Shown here in pieces: positions 24,519 to 34,695 of a stretch of DNA of 64,000 nucleotides. A program made the translations under genes and the position numbers. Position 1 is the stretch's first letter; each line of letters opens with the position of its first letter. The notes beneath the pieces are model-generated. The model was given only the letters and a program-made list of their open reading frames with translations, was not told where the DNA came from and did not search any database. The DNA comes from Novosphingobium sp. SCN 66-18. Its GTDB lineage: Bacteria > Pseudomonadota > Alphaproteobacteria > Sphingomonadales > Sphingomonadaceae. The stretch lies in the NCBI GenBank assembly GCA_001725355.1, contig MEGD01000018.1, positions 1 to 64,000 on the forward strand, read 5' to 3'.

Positions 24519-25264
24519 CGCAGCCCACCGCCCTTCCCCCGGTCATCGTTCTGGTCCGTCCGCAGCTTGGCGAGAATATCGGCAAGGCCGCGCGCGCCAT
24601 GCTCAATTTCGGGCTGACCGAGATGCGGCTGGTCTCGCCGCGTGACGGCTGGCCCAACCCGTCGGCCGGCCCGGCAGCCTCGGGCGCGGATATCGTGCTG
24701 GAACAGGCGCAGGTGTTCGAGACACTGGCCGACGCCGTGGCCGACTGTGCCCACGTCTATGCCACCACCGTGCGCAAGCGCGGCGTGACCAAGCCGGTGG
24801 TGACACCCGAGGAAGCCGCACGCGCGATCACGACCGTGGCGGGCCGCAGCGCCATCGTGTTCGGGCCGGAGCGCTCCGGGCTGGAAACCGACGACGTGGC
24901 ACTGGCCCGCGCGATCCTGACCGTACCGATCAACCCGGAGTTCGGCTCGCTCAATCTGGCGCAGGCGGTGATCCTGTGCGCCTACGAATGGTCCAGGCAT
25001 GCCCAGGCGGGGGATGCGGTGCTGATCCAGCCGACGGTCGAGGACCTGCTCCCGCCCGCCCCGCAGGACGAGTTCGAGGGCATGTTCGCGCAACTGACCG
25101 AGATGCTGGAGCCGCGCGGCTATTTTGAACCGCCGAGCCGGGCGGCAGCCACGCGGCGCACGCTGCGCACCATGCTGACCAAGCCTGGCTGGAACCATCT
25201 CGAGATCCGCACGCTGCGGGGTGTGCTCTCGGCGCTACGGCGCAGGCCGGAGCCAAAGGACTGA
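24515..25264 (+). CDS. TrmJ-like tRNA (cytidine/uridine-2'-O-) methyltransferase
   Basis: This is a 249-residue SpoU/TrmH-superfamily SAM-dependent RNA 2'-O-methyltransferase with the trefoil-knot motifs: motif 1 [20 protein letters not shown], motif 2 [11 protein letters not shown], and motif 3 [16 protein letters not shown]. The order and spacing match TrmJ, which methylates tRNA position 32; other SpoU members cannot be excluded. The predicted start is TTG at 24515, overlapping the nrdR stop (TTGA). It ends the glyA-nrdR operon, converging on chorismate mutase 18 bp away. Confidence 0.82.
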   Translation: MTQPTALPPVIVLVRPQLGENIGKAARAMLNFGLTEMRLVSPRDGWPNPSAGPAASGADIVLEQAQVFETLADAVADCAHVYATTVRKRGVTKPVVTPEEAARAITTVAGRSAIVFGPERSGLETDDVALARAILTVPINPEFGSLNLAQAVILCAYEWSRHAQAGDAVLIQPTVEDLLPPAPQDEFEGMFAQLTEMLEPRGYFEPPSRAAATRRTLRTMLTKPGWNHLEIRTLRGVLSALRRRPEPKD

Positions 25265-25282
25265 GCGGTATCGGATCCGAAT

Positions 25283-25612
25283 CTATTCGTTGCCGGCGCG
25301 CAACCGTTCGCGCGCCTGGCGCTCGAACGCGACCGAAGCGTCAAACAGCCGATCCCAGAAATCGCCGACCAGCCCCACCGGAACGCCCTGCTCGAACGCG
25401 CGGCGGCGAATCGCCGAAAGGACCGCCCTGCGCCGATCCTCGTCATCCAGATTGAAACGCCCGTCGTTGAGTTTCGCCGCGGCGCGCACCAGGGCAAAGC
25501 GCCGGGACAGGAGGTCGATGAGTTGGCGATCGACAAGATCAATGCCGCCGAACACGTCGTCCAGCGTCACACAGTCATCAGGATTGGGCGGCCCCTCGCT
25601 CATCAATTCCAT
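25283..25612 (-). CDS. Chorismate mutase (AroQ class)
   Basis: The 109-residue all-helical enzyme converts chorismate to prephenate for Phe and Tyr synthesis. The first helix carries the AroQ signature IDLVDRQLIDLLSRRFALVR. Other active-site residues sit in the DEDRRRAVLSAIRRRA helix, and a third helix ends the fold. Two starts are possible, ATG 25612 (MELMSEG) and ATG 25603; the first has AGG at good spacing. It is monocistronic in this window, divergent from rpsD across 235 bp. Confidence 0.82.
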   Translation of the reverse strand: MELMSEGPPNPDDCVTLDDVFGGIDLVDRQLIDLLSRRFALVRAAAKLNDGRFNLDDEDRRRAVLSAIRRRAFEQGVPVGLVGDFWDRLFDASVAFERQARERLRAGNE

Positions 25613-25651
25613 CTGAACCTAAAATTCCGGCTCTGTCTATGGCACCTGCCC

Positions 25652-25680
25652 TTGACAAACCACTAAACCCCTGTTCTTAG
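25652..25680 (+). promoter_or_regulatory. Candidate promoter of rpsD
   Basis: A consensus -35 TTGACA at 25652-25657 is followed after 17 bp by a weak -10 (TCTTAG, 25675-25680). The leader to the rpsD start would be about 160 nt, long enough for autogenous control by S4, which is known in other bacteria; no specific structure was confirmed. Confidence 0.4.
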
Positions 25681-25847
25681 CGCCCGTTCACATGGACTCT
25701 GCTGAAGTTCGCTTCGGCGGTCCAGTCCGATTGGCCCCGCACCCCGGTGAAGCGGTGGCCGCGTTCCGTAACTGACGGAATGGTGCGTACCGGGTCTGAA
25801 GCACGGGTGATGGTCATCCGCGCAAGCAAGTTGGAGGCACCTGCGCC

Positions 25848-26459
25848 ATGTCGAAGCGCAAGGCATCGAAGTATAAAATTGACCGCCGTCTTGGCGAGAA
25901 CATCTGGGGCCGTCCCAAGAGCTCGGTCAACCGCCGCAGCTATGGCCCCGGGCAGCACGGCCAGCGCCGCAAGAGCAAGGTGTCGGACTTCGGCATCCAG
26001 CTCCGCGCCAAGCAGAAGCTCAAGGGCTACTACGGCGACGTGACCGAGAAGCAGTTCAAGCGCACCTACCAGGAAGCCGCCAAGATGAAGGGCGATACCG
26101 GTCAGAACCTGATCGGTCTGCTGGAACAGCGCCTCGACATGGTAGTCTATCGCGCCAAGTTCGCGCCGACGATCTTTTCGGCCCGTCAGGTCGTTTCGCA
26201 CGGCCACATCTACGTCAACGGTGTGAAGTGCAACATCGCCTCGCGCCGCGTGCGCCCCGGCGACGTCGTCAGCCTGGGCAAGAAGGCGAAGGAAATGGCG
26301 CTGATCGCCGAAGCGCAGGCGCTGCCCGAACGCGAAGTTCCGGACTACGTCGCCGCCGAAGGCGACAAGGTGACCTTCACCCGCGTTCCGACGCTGGATG
26401 AAGTACCCTATCCGGTGAAGATGGAACCGAACCTGGTCGTCGAGTTCTACTCGCGCTGA
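25848..26459 (+). CDS. rpsD: 30S ribosomal protein S4
   Basis: S4 nucleates assembly of the small-subunit body by binding 16S rRNA. The 203 residues are standard. The N-terminal part is basic ([20 protein letters not shown]). The RNA-binding S4 domain includes [20 protein letters not shown] and [10 protein letters not shown]. The start follows GTTGGAGGCAC. As in other alphaproteobacteria, rpsD stands alone and not in the alpha operon. A strong terminator follows. Confidence 0.97.
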   Translation: MSKRKASKYKIDRRLGENIWGRPKSSVNRRSYGPGQHGQRRKSKVSDFGIQLRAKQKLKGYYGDVTEKQFKRTYQEAAKMKGDTGQNLIGLLEQRLDMVVYRAKFAPTIFSARQVVSHGHIYVNGVKCNIASRRVRPGDVVSLGKKAKEMALIAEAQALPEREVPDYVAAEGDKVTFTRVPTLDEVPYPVKMEPNLVVEFYSR

Positions 26460-26490
26460 TCGGTCCGGCTTCGGCACGGAAAAGCACGAA

Positions 26491-26516
26491 AGGCGGGGTT
26501 CAACCCCGCCTTTTTT
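26491..26516 (+). terminator. Rho-independent terminator of rpsD
   Basis: AGGCGGGGTT and the inverted AACCCCGCCT form a perfect stem followed by six T, 31 bp past the stop. Confidence 0.9.
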
Positions 26517-26642
26517 GTTTCTAAATCATATCGTTACATTTCATCAGCGCTATTCGTCGCCCCGCAAGATCAGCCGATCGCAAGATCGCGCCGGATTGAT
26601 CTCGATCACGGAACTGAAACGCGCTTCGGCCATTGGCCCGGC

Positions 26643-26840
26643 ATGCCGATGTTTCGTTTCGTCACCCCGCACCGATGCGGAAAATGGTACCCCGACCTGC
26701 TGACCGCGCAGCAACAGGCCTGCGCGATCGGTGCCGGATTTTTCGAGGATCGCAGCGGCGAATTCTACCAGTACCCCGGCACCCGCCTCGAAACGCGTCC
26801 GTTCGACACGCCGGATGAAACGGCCGACATCGCGGCGTGA
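26643..26840 (+). CDS. Small conserved-looking hypothetical protein
   Basis: This 65-residue frame starts MPMFRFVTPHRCGKWYPDLL (a second ATG is two codons in) and contains several aromatic residues, one Cys early and another in TAQQQACAIGAG. Codon use is like that of real genes here, and the frame fits the space between the rpsD terminator and the S9 peptidase end. No family or function is recognised. The downstream neighbour is convergent, 13 bp away. Confidence 0.5.
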   Translation: MPMFRFVTPHRCGKWYPDLLTAQQQACAIGAGFFEDRSGEFYQYPGTRLETRPFDTPDETADIAA

Positions 26841-26853
26841 CGAGGCCGGGCGC

Positions 26854-28845
26854 CTAGCGGTTAAGCGCCTTGCGGATGAAGGCGTCGCTCATGGACAATA
26901 TCTTCGTGCGCGCCGCGGCGTCGTCCAACTGGTGATCAAGGTCCGGAAACTCGATATATTCGACCGTCTTCCCGGCATCTCGAAGCTTATCGGCCATCAA
27001 TCGGGACTGGCCGACATTCACGTTGATATCCCACGATCCGTGAAACAGCAGAACAGGGGCGGAAATGGTTGCGGCATTCTGCGCTGGGGAGCCAGAAGCC
27101 ACATGCTCGCCATGGCCAATGAACCTGTCCACGATCTTGTAGTCCGTATAATCGACGTGATCCCGCCGCAGCCGTTCAAGATCCGTCACCGGCGCTATGG
27201 CGACAATCGCCTTAAACAGCCCCGGTTCGGCAACGCCGGACTGGAGCGCCGCGTATCCTCCATAGGACCATCCCACAATCGCCAGTTTGCCCGGCGCCGC
27301 CACCCCCTGGCTGACCAGCCACTTGCCAGCATCATCTATGTCCCCGATCGCGGTGCGCCAGGACTGGAAACCGTTTTTCTGGTACCAGTCTGCACCATAG
27401 CCGCTGGACCCCCTGTAATTGGGTTGCAGCACTGCAAATCCGCGCACGGCGAAAAACTGCACCAGCCAGTCAAATCCCCATTCGTCTCGTGAACTGGGGC
27501 CGCCATGCGGCATGACGATGGCCGGAAGATTTCTGCCGTCACTGCCCGGAGGTATCGTCAAGTACCCCGGGATCATCGTTCCGTCCGATGCCGGAAAAGT
27601 GACTGGCTTCATTTCCGCCAGCTTCATGCCTTCAAGCTGGCCGCGAGCCGGAAGCAATGATTCCAGCTTGTGCGCACCCTTGTCGAACAAATAGTACTGC
27701 CCCGGATCAACATCGCTGCCGGCAAACAGAAGCAGCTTGCTTTCGTCTTCGCTGGCACTCACGAAATCGACCTGCGGCTTGCCTGGCAGCGCTTTGCCCA
27801 AAGCCGCCGCCAGCGTTTTCAGGGCCGGATCGAAATACTCAGCCCGCCGCTTGTCCGTGGCGTAACCCACCCCCACAACGCGCCGTTGACGACCGATCAC
27901 AATCAGTTCGTCCACATCCACGTCATCGCGACCGAGCACAAGCTCCTTCTTGCCGCTTCCATCGAGCTTGATGCGATAGAGCGCCTGACGTCCGGAAGGG
28001 CCCGCGTCAAAACCATAGACCACATCCTGAACCGGATCGACAGTCAGGGGGTTGAACCCCTTGCCCAGACCCGCATCCCCCTGATCGACCCGCCCCAAAG
28101 GATACCATGTCCTATCGCCGGCCTTGCGGTAGGAATAATCGATAGCCCCGGAGGAGTAAGGGCCAGAAGCACTGACCTCTGTCCCCAAGATGCGAACATG
28201 CCCGATCCCGTCGGTAATATATTCGACGGAGCCAGACTTTGGCACTTCGACAATCCGCCGCGCCAGCGAATTCACGTCCACGGATTCTACGCCAAGGCCC
28301 TCATACCGCTGAGCAATACGAGTGCCTATATCGGTTTCCGGCACGAACTGGCGCGTCATCATCACCCAGCCCGGTTTGTCTCCGGTCCAATCGATGATCG
28401 ATCCGCCATTCCAGGTTATGCCCAGAGCACGGCTGCTTGTCCGCTCGGTCACCACCTTCAAATTGCTTCCGTCGCTATCGATCGCGATGGTGCGGGAGTA
28501 TCGTGCAAGCGTGTCGGTAAGCTTCGTGGTGATGGAAACGTAACAGACCAACCTGCTTGCAGTCGGCCACAAGCACCTGCTGAACTGCTCGCTCGCCTGA
28601 CTGCTGCGCAAAATCGGCTTCGGCGCACCGCCTGCTATAAGATCTATGACCATGACCATCTGGCCCGAAGCGCCGGGCGTAATGATCGCTGCGTGCGCGC
28701 CATCAGGCGCGAGCGACATCGACATGACACCTTCGCGGGCTCCGAACCTGGCCGCCAGTTCTTCCAGAGACTGCGCATGGGGGGCCGACAGAGGCACTAA
28801 AGCGGCAAACAAAGCCTGCGCCCATCCCGCCAGTCGACTATTCAT
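26854..28845 (-). CDS. Secreted S9-family (prolyl oligopeptidase-like) peptidase
   Basis: The 663-residue exported serine peptidase starts with signal peptide MNSRLAGWAQALFAALVPLS, ending A-P-H-A-Q-S. A beta-propeller region (residues about 30-400) leads into an alpha/beta-hydrolase domain. The catalytic triad is Ser527 in GWSYGGYAAL, Asp606 in GSWDINVN and His638 in DLDHQLD. It resembles the acylaminoacyl/dipeptidyl peptidases that trim short peptides in the periplasm. I chose the second ATG (28845) because GGGGGAGAGGGGC precedes it. G+C looks slightly below its neighbours. It lies 87 bp after tgt on the same strand. Confidence 0.88.
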   Translation of the reverse strand: MNSRLAGWAQALFAALVPLSAPHAQSLEELAARFGAREGVMSMSLAPDGAHAAIITPGASGQMVMVIDLIAGGAPKPILRSSQASEQFSRCLWPTASRLVCYVSITTKLTDTLARYSRTIAIDSDGSNLKVVTERTSSRALGITWNGGSIIDWTGDKPGWVMMTRQFVPETDIGTRIAQRYEGLGVESVDVNSLARRIVEVPKSGSVEYITDGIGHVRILGTEVSASGPYSSGAIDYSYRKAGDRTWYPLGRVDQGDAGLGKGFNPLTVDPVQDVVYGFDAGPSGRQALYRIKLDGSGKKELVLGRDDVDVDELIVIGRQRRVVGVGYATDKRRAEYFDPALKTLAAALGKALPGKPQVDFVSASEDESKLLLFAGSDVDPGQYYLFDKGAHKLESLLPARGQLEGMKLAEMKPVTFPASDGTMIPGYLTIPPGSDGRNLPAIVMPHGGPSSRDEWGFDWLVQFFAVRGFAVLQPNYRGSSGYGADWYQKNGFQSWRTAIGDIDDAGKWLVSQGVAAPGKLAIVGWSYGGYAALQSGVAEPGLFKAIVAIAPVTDLERLRRDHVDYTDYKIVDRFIGHGEHVASGSPAQNAATISAPVLLFHGSWDINVNVGQSRLMADKLRDAGKTVEYIEFPDLDHQLDDAAARTKILSMSDAFIRKALNR

Positions 28846-28932
28846 GCCCCTCTCCCCCATTTGACGGAATCAGGATGGCAAATACCCGCTGAAACTTCAA
28901 ATGGTTCAGGCCCTTACTGCGAAATTGGATGT

Positions 28933-30123
<1,191 letters not shown>

Positions 30124-30149
30124 TTACGGCGAAACGCCATGGCGCGCAA

Positions 30150-30905
30150 ATGATCGAACCGTGGCTCTATCCCGCGCTGACCGCCGTGGCTGTGCTGACC
30201 GGCTTCGTCGACGCCATCGCCGGTGGCGGCGGGCTGATCATGATGCCGGCGCTGATCTACACCGGCCTGCCACCGCATGTGGTGCTGGGCACCAACAAGG
30301 TGCAATCCGCCTGCGGCACCGCGATGGCTACGCTGCGCTATCACCGCGCCGGGCTGTTCGCGATACGCCCCAACCTTCCCACGGTGGCGGCGATCTTCGC
30401 GGGCGCGCTGGCGGGAGCGCTGGTGATCCAGCAGTTCGATGCCGATGTGCTGCGGCTGGTGGTGCCGTTGCTGCTGATGGGGATCGCGCTCTATACCGTG
30501 TTTTCGCCGCGCATGGACGATCACGACCGCAAGGCGCGGCTTTCCGAGCGCGGCTATCTGCCGGCGGCCGGCGCGGTGGGCTTCTACGACGGCTTCTTCG
30601 GCCCCGGCGCGGGCCAGTTCTACACGACCACGCTGGTCGGGCTGCGCGGGCTTGGCCTGACGCGGGCGACAGGCCTGACCAAGCTGTTCAACCTGACCAG
30701 CAACGTCGCCAGCATCGTGGTCTTCGCGTCCGACGGACAGGTGCTGTGGCTGCTGGGCCTGTGCATGAGCGCAGGCGCGATGACCGGCGCATGGCTCGGA
30801 TCGCACTGGGCGACGCGGCTGGGCGCGCGGCTGATCCGGCCGTTGCTGGTGACGGTGAGCCTGGCGCTGACGGCGCGGCTGGTGTGGAGCTGGTTCGCGC
30901 AATAG
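30150..30905 (+). CDS. TauE/SafE (TSUP) family membrane permease
   Basis: This 251-residue integral membrane protein has about eight hydrophobic helices. It opens with the family-type GFVDAIAGGGGLIMMPALIY and shows its internal repeat at GFYDGFFGPGAGQFYTTTLV. TSUP proteins export or import sulfite, sulfoacetate, taurine-derived anions or other organic acids; the substrate here is unknown. The stop is 10 bp from the convergent AI-2E-type gene. Confidence 0.88.
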   Translation: MIEPWLYPALTAVAVLTGFVDAIAGGGGLIMMPALIYTGLPPHVVLGTNKVQSACGTAMATLRYHRAGLFAIRPNLPTVAAIFAGALAGALVIQQFDADVLRLVVPLLLMGIALYTVFSPRMDDHDRKARLSERGYLPAAGAVGFYDGFFGPGAGQFYTTTLVGLRGLGLTRATGLTKLFNLTSNVASIVVFASDGQVLWLLGLCMSAGAMTGAWLGSHWATRLGARLIRPLLVTVSLALTARLVWSWFAQ

Positions 30906-30915
30906 GCGCGGCCGG

Positions 30916-31980
30916 TTATGTGGGGGGCGCCTGATCCTCCGCCGCTGCACCGTCCGAGAAATCCCGCCACAGCATCACCAGCACCGCCATCGTCGCCGGC
31001 CCCACGAACAGGCCGAGAATGCCGAACGTGGCCGCTCCGCCCAGAATGCCGATCAGCACCCACAGGAACGGTAACCGGGTCGCTCCGCCGATGATCGCGG
31101 GGCGGACGAGATGGTCCGCCACTGCCAGCACGACCAGCCCGCTGACCACGATGATGCCGGCGTTCAACGGCGATCCCATCGCGATCTGCAAGGCGGCAGC
31201 CACGGCGAACATTACCGCCGCACCGAACGGAATGGTGGCCGCCACCGCCGTCAGAATGCCCAGCATGATCGGATGCGGCGTTCCCAGCAGCGAATAGACG
31301 ATCGTCATCACCGCGCCTTCGCCGATCCCGACAAGGACCAGCCCGTCGATCGTCGCGCGCACGGAATTGATCGCCTGCCGCCCGATCCGCTCCCCCGCGG
31401 GGCCGAACACGCGATCGCTGGCGCGAAGGCACTGTTCGACGATCGAATCCCGGTCACGCAGCAGGAAGAACAGCGTCATCAGCGTGAAGGCGAACACCAC
31501 CGCGCGGTGCATCAGGTTGCTGCCGATGAGCCGGCCATGCATGACCACATCGACGTCCAGCATCCGGCCGAGCACAAAGCCCGGCGCATGGGGATCGGCG
31601 AGATGCGCCTGCCACCACGCCCGCGCGAACGGGGCCATGCCGTCCAGCCAGACCGGCGGGGCAATGCCGTTGTTCCTCGCCCATTCGAAGCCCTGCGCGA
31701 TCTGCCGCGCCTCCGCCAGCACCTGCCCGATCGCGAACAGCAGCGGCACCAGCACGACCAGCGCCACGGCCAGCGTGATAGCCGCCGGCAGCAGCACGCG
31801 CGCGATCCGGCCATTCCAGCGCCCGCGCAAACGCAGATAGAGCGGATCGATCGCCACCGCGATGATCACCGCCCAGGCCAGCGCCGGCAGGAATTCGCGC
31901 ACGATCCACAGCGCCAGCGCCACCAGCAGCGCCACCAGCACCAGCCGCGCGCGACGCGCTTCGGTTCCCCGGCGCGTCAT
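30916..31980 (-). CDS. AI-2E/PerM-family transporter
   Basis: The 354-residue polytopic protein has seven to eight transmembrane helices. It opens [20 protein letters not shown] and has the family's long cytoplasmic/periplasmic loop and the late signature GNVRRGC-free segment [20 protein letters not shown]. Family members have been linked to autoinducer-2 export or Na+/H+ antiport; neither can be assigned here. The ATG at 31980 overlaps the stop of trhO (ATGA), so the two are cotranscribed. Confidence 0.85.
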   Translation of the reverse strand: MTRRGTEARRARLVLVALLVALALWIVREFLPALAWAVIIAVAIDPLYLRLRGRWNGRIARVLLPAAITLAVALVVLVPLLFAIGQVLAEARQIAQGFEWARNNGIAPPVWLDGMAPFARAWWQAHLADPHAPGFVLGRMLDVDVVMHGRLIGSNLMHRAVVFAFTLMTLFFLLRDRDSIVEQCLRASDRVFGPAGERIGRQAINSVRATIDGLVLVGIGEGAVMTIVYSLLGTPHPIMLGILTAVAATIPFGAAVMFAVAAALQIAMGSPLNAGIIVVSGLVVLAVADHLVRPAIIGGATRLPFLWVLIGILGGAATFGILGLFVGPATMAVLVMLWRDFSDGAAAEDQAPPT

Positions 31981-32927
31981 TCCTGCTCCTCCATCACCGC
32001 GCCGACATGACGGTAGCCGCGCCGTGCGGCCAGTTGTTCCTGCCGATGGCGTTCGCGATAGCTCTCGCGCTGCGCCTCGGTCCGCTCGCCGTGGCACGCG
32101 GCGCAGCTGACACCTTCCTCGAACAGCGAGGAAGCCCGGTCCGCCGCGCCAACCGGGCGGCGGCAGGCGCGGCACAGTTCGTAGGAGCCCTGAACCAGAC
32201 CGTGGCCCACCGTCACCCGTTCATCGAACACGAAGCATTCGCCGCGCCACAGGCTTTCCGCTTCGGGCACGGTTTCCAGATAGTTCAGGATGCCGCCCTT
32301 GAGGTGATAGACATCTTCCACGCCTTCCGCCTTGAGGAACGCGGTGGACTTCTCGCAGCGGATTCCGCCCGTGCAGAACATCGCCACTTTCGGCGGCGTG
32401 CCCTGGCCCAACAGGCGCTCGCGTTCGGCGCGGAACCACGCGGGAAATTCACGGAACGACTGCGTGCGCGGATCGATCGCCCGTTCGAACGTGCCGACGG
32501 CAACCTCGTAGTCGTTGCGGGTATCGATCACGATCGTATCCGGGTCGGAAATCAGCGCATTCCAGTCTTCGGGCGATACATAGTGGCCGACGCTCGCCAG
32601 CGGGTCGATGTCCGGTTCGCCCATCGTCACGATCTCGCGCTTGAGGCGGACCTTCATGCGGTAAAACGGCATGTCCGCCGCTTCGGAGAATTTCACGTCC
32701 AGCACGCCGCATCCGGGCAGGCCGCGAATGTGCGCCAGCACGGTATCGATCGCCTGCTCCGTTCCGGCGATGGTGCCGTTGATCCCCTCGCGCGCGACAA
32801 GCAAGGTGCCCTTCACGTCCAGACCGCAGCACAACCGGGCGAGCGGCGCGCGGACCGCCTCCGGATCGGGGAATGGTGCGAACTGATAGAGTGCGGCGAC
32901 ACGCCAGGGCAATGATGCGTTGGTCAC
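31977..32927 (-). CDS. trhO: tRNA uridine-34 hydroxylase (TrhO/YceA)
   Basis: TrhO makes 5-hydroxyuridine at the wobble position of some tRNAs in an O2-dependent way. The 316-residue protein has an N-terminal ferredoxin-like domain ([13 protein letters not shown]), then a rhodanese domain with the catalytic Cys in [21 protein letters not shown]-terminal zinc-like motif follows (CRACRRPVG ... SCAACH). I chose GTG 32927 ([16 protein letters not shown]) because it matches the usual N-terminal length; a TTG at 32990 would extend it by 21 residues. Confidence 0.88.
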   Translation of the reverse strand: MTNASLPWRVAALYQFAPFPDPEAVRAPLARLCCGLDVKGTLLVAREGINGTIAGTEQAIDTVLAHIRGLPGCGVLDVKFSEAADMPFYRMKVRLKREIVTMGEPDIDPLASVGHYVSPEDWNALISDPDTIVIDTRNDYEVAVGTFERAIDPRTQSFREFPAWFRAERERLLGQGTPPKVAMFCTGGIRCEKSTAFLKAEGVEDVYHLKGGILNYLETVPEAESLWRGECFVFDERVTVGHGLVQGSYELCRACRRPVGAADRASSLFEEGVSCAACHGERTEAQRESYRERHRQEQLAARRGYRHVGAVMEEQE

Positions 32928-33097
32928 GAGAATGATCCGTCCGTCCGCCGGTTCGGCGGTTTCCAGCGGCGCATATAGCCTGCGCGGCAAGGCCGGAACA
33001 GAAAACTTGGCCGGCCCCGCTCACCACCTCTTGACCGCGCCGCTTCGCTCCGGTCCGGTACGGCAAAGCCACCGCCCGGATGGCACGAGGAGAGGAC

Positions 33098-34636
33098 ATG
33101 AGCGCCATACCCGACAGGACACCGGTGATCGTGGGCGTGGGCCAGGTCGTCGACCGGATCGATGCGGGCGACTATCGCGCGCTGTCCGCCGCCGATCTCG
33201 CCGCCGCTGCGGCCGAAACGGCACTGGCGGACAGCGGCGCGGCGCCATCGGTGCGGCCGCACGTGCGTGTGGTGGGCGCGGTGCGGACGTTCGAGGATTC
33301 GGGTGCCGCCCCTTCGCCGTTCGGAAAGCCCGACAAGTTTCCGCTCGCCGTCGCGCGCCGGCTTGGCGTCACGGCGGACCGGGCGATCCTTGGCAAGGTG
33401 GGCGGCGATACGCCGGTCTCGATGGTCATGGAGCTGGGCGACCGTATCCTGGCCGGCGAAACCGATGCCGCCATCGCCTTCGGCGCGGAAGCGATCTCGA
33501 CCACGCGCCACCTCGGCGGACGGGGCGAAACGCGCGACTGGGCCGAACACGACGAAGGCGCGATCGACGACCGGGGCCTCGGCTACGAAGGGATGCTCTC
33601 GGCCACCGCCGCGCGCCATGGCGTGCGCGGAGCACCGATCGCCTACGCGCTGCTGGAAAACGCTCGGCGCGCGCGGCTGGGACTATCGCGAGAGGACTAT
33701 GCGCTCGAAATGGGCCGGTTGTTCGCGCCGTTCACGCGCGTCGCCGCAACCAATCCCTATAGTTGCTCCGCGTCCACGCCGATGACGGCCGAACAGATCG
33801 CCACGCCCGGCGAGCGCAACCGCATCGTCACCGATCCCTATACCTTGAAGCTGGTCGCGCGCGATCAGGTCAACCAGGGAGCGGCCGTGCTGCTGATGGC
33901 GGCCGGCGCGGCGCGCGCGGCGGGCATTCCGGGGGAGCGCTGGATCTTCGTCCACGGCGCGGCGCTGGCGGTGGAGCGCGAGCTTCTCGATCGGCCCGAC
34001 CTCGACCGCTATCCCGCCGCCGACGCCGCCATCGCCGCGGCCTTCGCCCGCGCGGGGAAGACCGCCGCGGACATGGCCGCCTTCGATTTCTACAGCTGCT
34101 TCCCGATCCCGGTGTTCACCGCCGCGATCGAAGGGCTGGGCCTTGCCGCCGACGATCCGCGCGGCCTGACGCTGACGGGCGGGCTTCCCTACTTCGGCGG
34201 CGCCGGGAACAACTATTCGATGCACGCGATCGCCAGCATGGCCAAACGGCTGCGGGGGCAAGCCGGCAGCTTCGGCTTCGTGGGCGCGAACGGCGGCTTC
34301 CAGTCGAAATACGGGGCCATGGTGCTTTCGGGTGAGCCGTGCGCGTGGCCGGGCTGCGAAAAGGAAAGCATTCAGGCGCGGCTCGATGCCGCGCCCAAAC
34401 CCGCGATCCGCGCGCAGGCGCAAGGACCGGGGACGATCGAAACCTACACGGTGGTTCATACCAAGGGCGTCCCCACCCACGGCATCGCCATCGGCACGCT
34501 GGCAGACGGCACGCGCTTCATCGCCAACCCGGCCGACGAAACGACGCTGGCGCGCATGGTGGCAATGGATCCGCTGGGGGCGAAGGTCGCCCTCACCGCC
34601 AGCGAAAAGGCCAACACGTTCGTTTTCGCGAAATAG
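33098..34636 (+). CDS. Thiolase-like protein type 1 (TLP1-like) lacking the nucleophilic cysteine
   Basis: The 512-residue protein has a thiolase fold (TPVIVGVGQVVDRIDAGDYR; IAFGAEAIST; FYSCFPIPVFTAAI; GGLPYFGGAGNNYSMHAIAS; GANGGFQSKYGAM). It ends with an extra roughly 90-residue OB-like domain (GTIETYTVVHTKGVPTHGIA). Where thiolases carry C-G/S-G before the helix, this has VGGDTPVSMVMEL, so the acyl-accepting Cys is missing. That combination fits thiolase-like protein type 1, known from mycobacteria, and recalls the Cys-less SCP2-type aldolases of steroid catabolism. A CoA-ester-binding or retro-aldol role is plausible; classical thiolysis is unlikely. The start 33098 follows AGGAGAGGAC. Confidence 0.78.
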   Translation: MSAIPDRTPVIVGVGQVVDRIDAGDYRALSAADLAAAAAETALADSGAAPSVRPHVRVVGAVRTFEDSGAAPSPFGKPDKFPLAVARRLGVTADRAILGKVGGDTPVSMVMELGDRILAGETDAAIAFGAEAISTTRHLGGRGETRDWAEHDEGAIDDRGLGYEGMLSATAARHGVRGAPIAYALLENARRARLGLSREDYALEMGRLFAPFTRVAATNPYSCSASTPMTAEQIATPGERNRIVTDPYTLKLVARDQVNQGAAVLLMAAGAARAAGIPGERWIFVHGAALAVERELLDRPDLDRYPAADAAIAAAFARAGKTAADMAAFDFYSCFPIPVFTAAIEGLGLAADDPRGLTLTGGLPYFGGAGNNYSMHAIASMAKRLRGQAGSFGFVGANGGFQSKYGAMVLSGEPCAWPGCEKESIQARLDAAPKPAIRAQAQGPGTIETYTVVHTKGVPTHGIAIGTLADGTRFIANPADETTLARMVAMDPLGAKVALTASEKANTFVFAK

Positions 34637-34639
34637 GGA

Positions 34640-34678
34640 GAAGGCCAGCCCGCATCACAGGGAGCGGGCCGGCCTTCC
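34640..34678. terminator. Bidirectional hairpin between convergent genes
   Basis: GAAGGCCAGCCCGC (34640-34653) pairs, with one mismatch, with GCGGGCCGGCCTTC (34664-34677). It separates the thiolase-like gene from the convergent aldehyde dehydrogenase operon. There is no T run. Confidence 0.6.
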
Positions 34679-34695
34679 GGATTACCAGTACCGGT

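Noticed and set aside
33098-34636. Acetyl-CoA acetyltransferase (classical thiolase)
   Set aside because: The nucleophilic Cys segment is absent, so thiolase chemistry is not supported.
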